From Oscillospiraceae bacterium (lineage in GTDB: Bacteria > Bacillota > Clostridia > Oscillospirales > Oscillospiraceae), in assembly GCA_017435615.1 (NCBI GenBank), contig JAFSET010000012.1:1-64000 (forward strand): DNA of 64,000 nt, read 5' to 3'. The position numbers and the translations under genes are program-made. Below, one piece after another: positions 61,753 to 64,000 of the stretch. Within the stretch, counting starts at the first letter, position 1. Each line of letters opens with the position of its first letter. A model generated the notes under the pieces. The model saw only the letters and a program-made list of their open reading frames with translations. It did no database searches and was not told the DNA's origin.

Positions 61753-64000
61753 TTATTTCTTCACTTTCAGGGTTGCGGCAGCAGAATTGATCACATTGCC
61801 GTATTTATCTGTGATCACACAGCGGTACTGGTAACCGTTTCTTGCGGCGGTGACCGGCACCTTCAGGGTAGCAGTCTTGTTACCCTTATTTGTTGCTTTC
61901 TTCCAGGTCCCCTTGGCATTCTTTCGGAACTGCCACTGGTATTTCAGACCTGTGCCCTTGGCAACCACTTTAAAGGTGGCAGTCTTGCCAACAGCCAGCT
62001 TTACAGCAGACGGCTGAGTAGTGATCTTCAAGGTAACAGTCTTCAATGTCGCTGCATTGGAATAAATTACATTGCCATACTGATCGGTGATCTTGCAACG
62101 ATATTGGTAGCCATTACGGACAGCGGTAACAGGGACATGCAAGGTTGCTGTTTTGTTGCCCGCAGCAGTTGCTGTCTTCCAGTTGCCCTTTGCAGAAGTG
62201 CGGTACTGCCACTGATATTTAAGCCCTGTCCCGCTAACCTTGACGGTAAACTTAGCAGTCTTACCGGCTGGCAGATACTTGTTTGCAGGTTGAACCGTCA
62301 CCTTCAAGGTCACGATCTTCAAGGTAGCAGCTTTGGAATTGATTACATTACCGTACTTATCCGTAATCCTACAGCGGTACTGATAGCCGTTCCGGGCAGC
62401 AGTGGCTGGAACGCTCAGTGTAGCGGTCTTGTTGCCGGTGGCAGAAGCATTCTTCCACGCACCTGTTGTGGAAACTCTATACTGCCACTGATACTTCAGT
62501 CCTTCACCGACAGCCTTCACAGTAAACTTAGCCGTCTTACCGGTAGGCAGGTACTTGTTTAAAGGTTGAACCGTCACCTTCAAGGTAACGATCTTCAAGG
62601 TCGCAGCTTCGGAATTGATTACATTACCGTACTTATCCGTAATCTTGCAGCGGTACTGATAGCCATTCCGGGCAACAGTCGCAGGAACACTCAATGCAGC
62701 AGTTTTGTTTCCGGTAGCAGATGCATCTTTCCAGCTGCCTGCAGCCGTTGTTCGGTACTGCCACTGATACTGCAGGTCCTCACCGGTAGCCATCACAGTA
62801 AACTGTGCAGTTTTTCCTTCCAGGACAGTCTGATCGACCGGCTGCAGTGTAATTACAGGAACGGAGTCAGCAGCTCCGTCTACCTCTTCCAAACGGGCAG
62901 GATACTGGCTCACATCCACATTGCCGGCATTGTCTCCGGTGATGTAGTAAGTGTTGGATACACTGAAGGTTACATAATCATTGTATGTGCCCATATAGTA
63001 GGCATTTTCACCGTCATCGGCAGTATACACCAATGTGCCGGTTACTTTATCCATGCTCAGCACTTCCGCAGGTTTTGACGTTACCAACTCCAGACTTCCC
63101 TTGCCGTAGCCTGGATTGTTGTCTACGCGTTCGAACACTCGGATATAGGTCTTGGTGCTGCCATTATAGAAGTACAAACGGTAACCGCCAGCGGCAGCCT
63201 CCAGGTAAACATCCACCGCCTCGGACTTGTTGGTGGTGGTAGCCAAACGGTAATTTACGGATGCGGATTCCGTCTGACCGTTAAAATAAAGTTTGCTGCC
63301 GTTTTTATCCATATACAGCTTGTAGGCTTTATCTACGACTGGCTCTGTCACACCGGTGTTATCAGAACCGGAGGATCCAGTTTCGGTAATGTTCAGCTTA
63401 TATGTAGATTTTACAGTCTGCAAACTATCGGCACCGTAAAAATCTCCGTTTCTCTGGCCCGGATGGGTATCCTCATCCGATACAACCACAGGAAACGCGC
63501 AGGTATAGTATCTTGCTTCCTCCAGATCGTAGAAAGGACCGTACTCATCCTCTTGCCAACCATAGTAGTCATACATCTGCTCAGACATATCCCAGCAGCC
63601 GAAGTTCTCTTTCATATCGGCAATTGCCGTGGCAACAGTGGTACCGTTACACATATTATCCCAGAAACATTCCTCATACAGGTAGTCACCATCGAATGTG
63701 ACAGACTGGGAGTATCCATAGACCACTTCCACGCCCATATCCCGCATAGGCTGGCACATGGTGTCGGTAGCCATACCTAAGCATATTGCCATCCAAAGAA
63801 TACCGCCGGGATTTTGGGAGGTCATATGGTTTGCAATGGTAGCACCGTTAATGCAGATACCGTCAGAATAATACAGCGCGCCGTCAGCATAGTCAGCATC
63901 CGTCAAACCAGTAGTACTGGTCAGACACAGATAGGAGTTTTCAGCACCGGTAACATAGTCATATTCGTCGTTCGGATTGATATAGTCTGTATCACCGTGG
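61753..64000 (-). CDS. Secreted caspase-fold (C25-like) peptidase with Ig-like repeats, 5' end missing
   Basis: The frame is open to the right edge of the window, so the N-terminus is missing. The first visible residues are HGDT, and 72 codons later comes WMAICLGM, a spacing and pattern like the His-Gly and Ala-Cys dyad of clan CD peptidases (gingipain, clostripain). The catalytic pair would be the histidine at 63997-63999 and cysteine at 63781-63783. GTTVATAIADMKENF resembles the helix after the active site in C25 enzymes. A 200-residue linker region follows, then four Ig-like repeats (about 61756-62855, minus). The peptidase call is tentative; the Ig repeats are certain. No anchor is visible at the C-terminus. 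Confidence 0.65.
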   Translation of the reverse strand, partial: HGDTDYINPNDEYDYVTGAENSYLCLTSTTGLTDADYADGALYYSDGICINGATIANHMTSQNPGGILWMAICLGMATDTMCQPMRDMGVEVVYGYSQSVTFDGDYLYEECFWDNMCNGTTVATAIADMKENFGCWDMSEQMYDYYGWQEDEYGPFYDLEEARYYTCAFPVVVSDEDTHPGQRNGDFYGADSLQTVKSTYKLNITETGSSGSDNTGVTEPVVDKAYKLYMDKNGSKLYFNGQTESASVNYRLATTTNKSEAVDVYLEAAAGGYRLYFYNGSTKTYIRVFERVDNNPGYGKGSLELVTSKPAEVLSMDKVTGTLVYTADDGENAYYMGTYNDYVTFSVSNTYYITGDNAGNVDVSQYPARLEEVDGAADSVPVITLQPVDQTVLEGKTAQFTVMATGEDLQYQWQYRTTAAGSWKDASATGNKTAALSVPATVARNGYQYRCKITDKYGNVINSEAATLKIVTLKVTVQPLNKYLPTGKTAKFTVKAVGEGLKYQWQYRVSTTGAWKNASATGNKTATLSVPATAARNGYQYRCRITDKYGNVINSKAATLKIVTLKVTVQPANKYLPAGKTAKFTVKVSGTGLKYQWQYRTSAKGNWKTATAAGNKTATLHVPVTAVRNGYQYRCKITDQYGNVIYSNAATLKTVTLKITTQPSAVKLAVGKTATFKVVAKGTGLKYQWQFRKNAKGTWKKATNKGNKTATLKVPVTAARNGYQYRCVITDKYGNVINSAAATLKVKK
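61756..62855 (-). repeat. Four tandem Ig-like repeats (peptidase gene)
   Basis: Four units of about 86-92 residues with K-Y-Q-W-Q-Y-R, G-N-K-T-A-T-L and NGYQYRC motifs. They are the same family as the repeats at 37208-38313, and closest to each other at nucleotide level (for example TTCAAGGT and the segment encoding YGNVIN recur every 258 bases or so). Confidence 0.9.

Noticed and set aside
61756..62855. Regularly spaced repeats that could suggest a CRISPR array
   Set aside because: The period of about 258 bases is coding and diverged; it encodes Ig-like domains.

Overview
The window reads as chromosomal DNA of an anaerobic, low-to-mid GC Firmicute, most likely a gut Clostridium of the Oscillospiraceae/Ruminococcaceae type. 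The basis is strong GGAGG ribosome sites, frequent GTG and TTG starts, a T-box on tyrS, a type III glutamine synthetase, an ECF transporter core, a GPH sugar symporter with a GH2 enzyme, and large secreted proteins with cysteine-repeat and Ig-like modules. This is inference from gene content; no 16S gene is present.

Layout. 1-323: non-coding left edge rich in hairpins. 324-2297: a glycosidase. 2396-10878 (minus): a pyrimidine operon pyrC-carB-pyrK-pyrD-pyrF-pyrE-pyrB without carA. Its PyrB carries a zinc domain like that of PyrI. 10989-13278 (minus): M23 peptidase, dusB and a small membrane protein. 13399-14829: a membrane-anchored deacetylase-like protein. 14878-16430: tyrS behind a tyrosine T-box.

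16427-23383 (minus): a housekeeping run, read 5' to 3' as a 0.6-kb non-coding RNA with the position, size and neighbours of OLE RNA, its probable membrane partner OapA, then dxs, tlyA, nadK, argR and recN. I regard this RNA as the most notable element. 23478-29410: gtrA-like, D-2-hydroxyacid dehydrogenase, LUD protein, aminotransferase and glutamine synthetase III.

29465-38316: two divergent secreted multidomain proteins, a 1840-residue cysteine-repeat protein and an endonuclease I with Ig-like repeats, which share modules. 38387-48961 (minus): ATP-grasp protein, ClpE-like ATPase, truA-ecfT-ecfA2-ecfA1, a methyltransferase and a class A PBP with a zinc-ribbon insertion. 49212-52298 (plus): DUF1292 protein, a probable 6S RNA, a parvulin-type foldase and a TauE/SafE exporter split into two overlapping genes. 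52314-54480 (minus): MoxR ATPase plus VWA protein. 54633-56348: L,D-transpeptidase.

56379-61656: a sugar-use locus with an AraC regulator divergent from a GPH symporter and a GH2 beta-glycosidase. 61753-64000: the 3' part of a secreted, probably caspase-fold peptidase with four Ig-like repeats, cut by the right edge. Its repeats and the hairpin after its stop codon match those of the endonuclease gene 23 kb away.

Starts were re-chosen by Shine-Dalgarno spacing in many genes. All family assignments come from motifs read by eye; no search was run.
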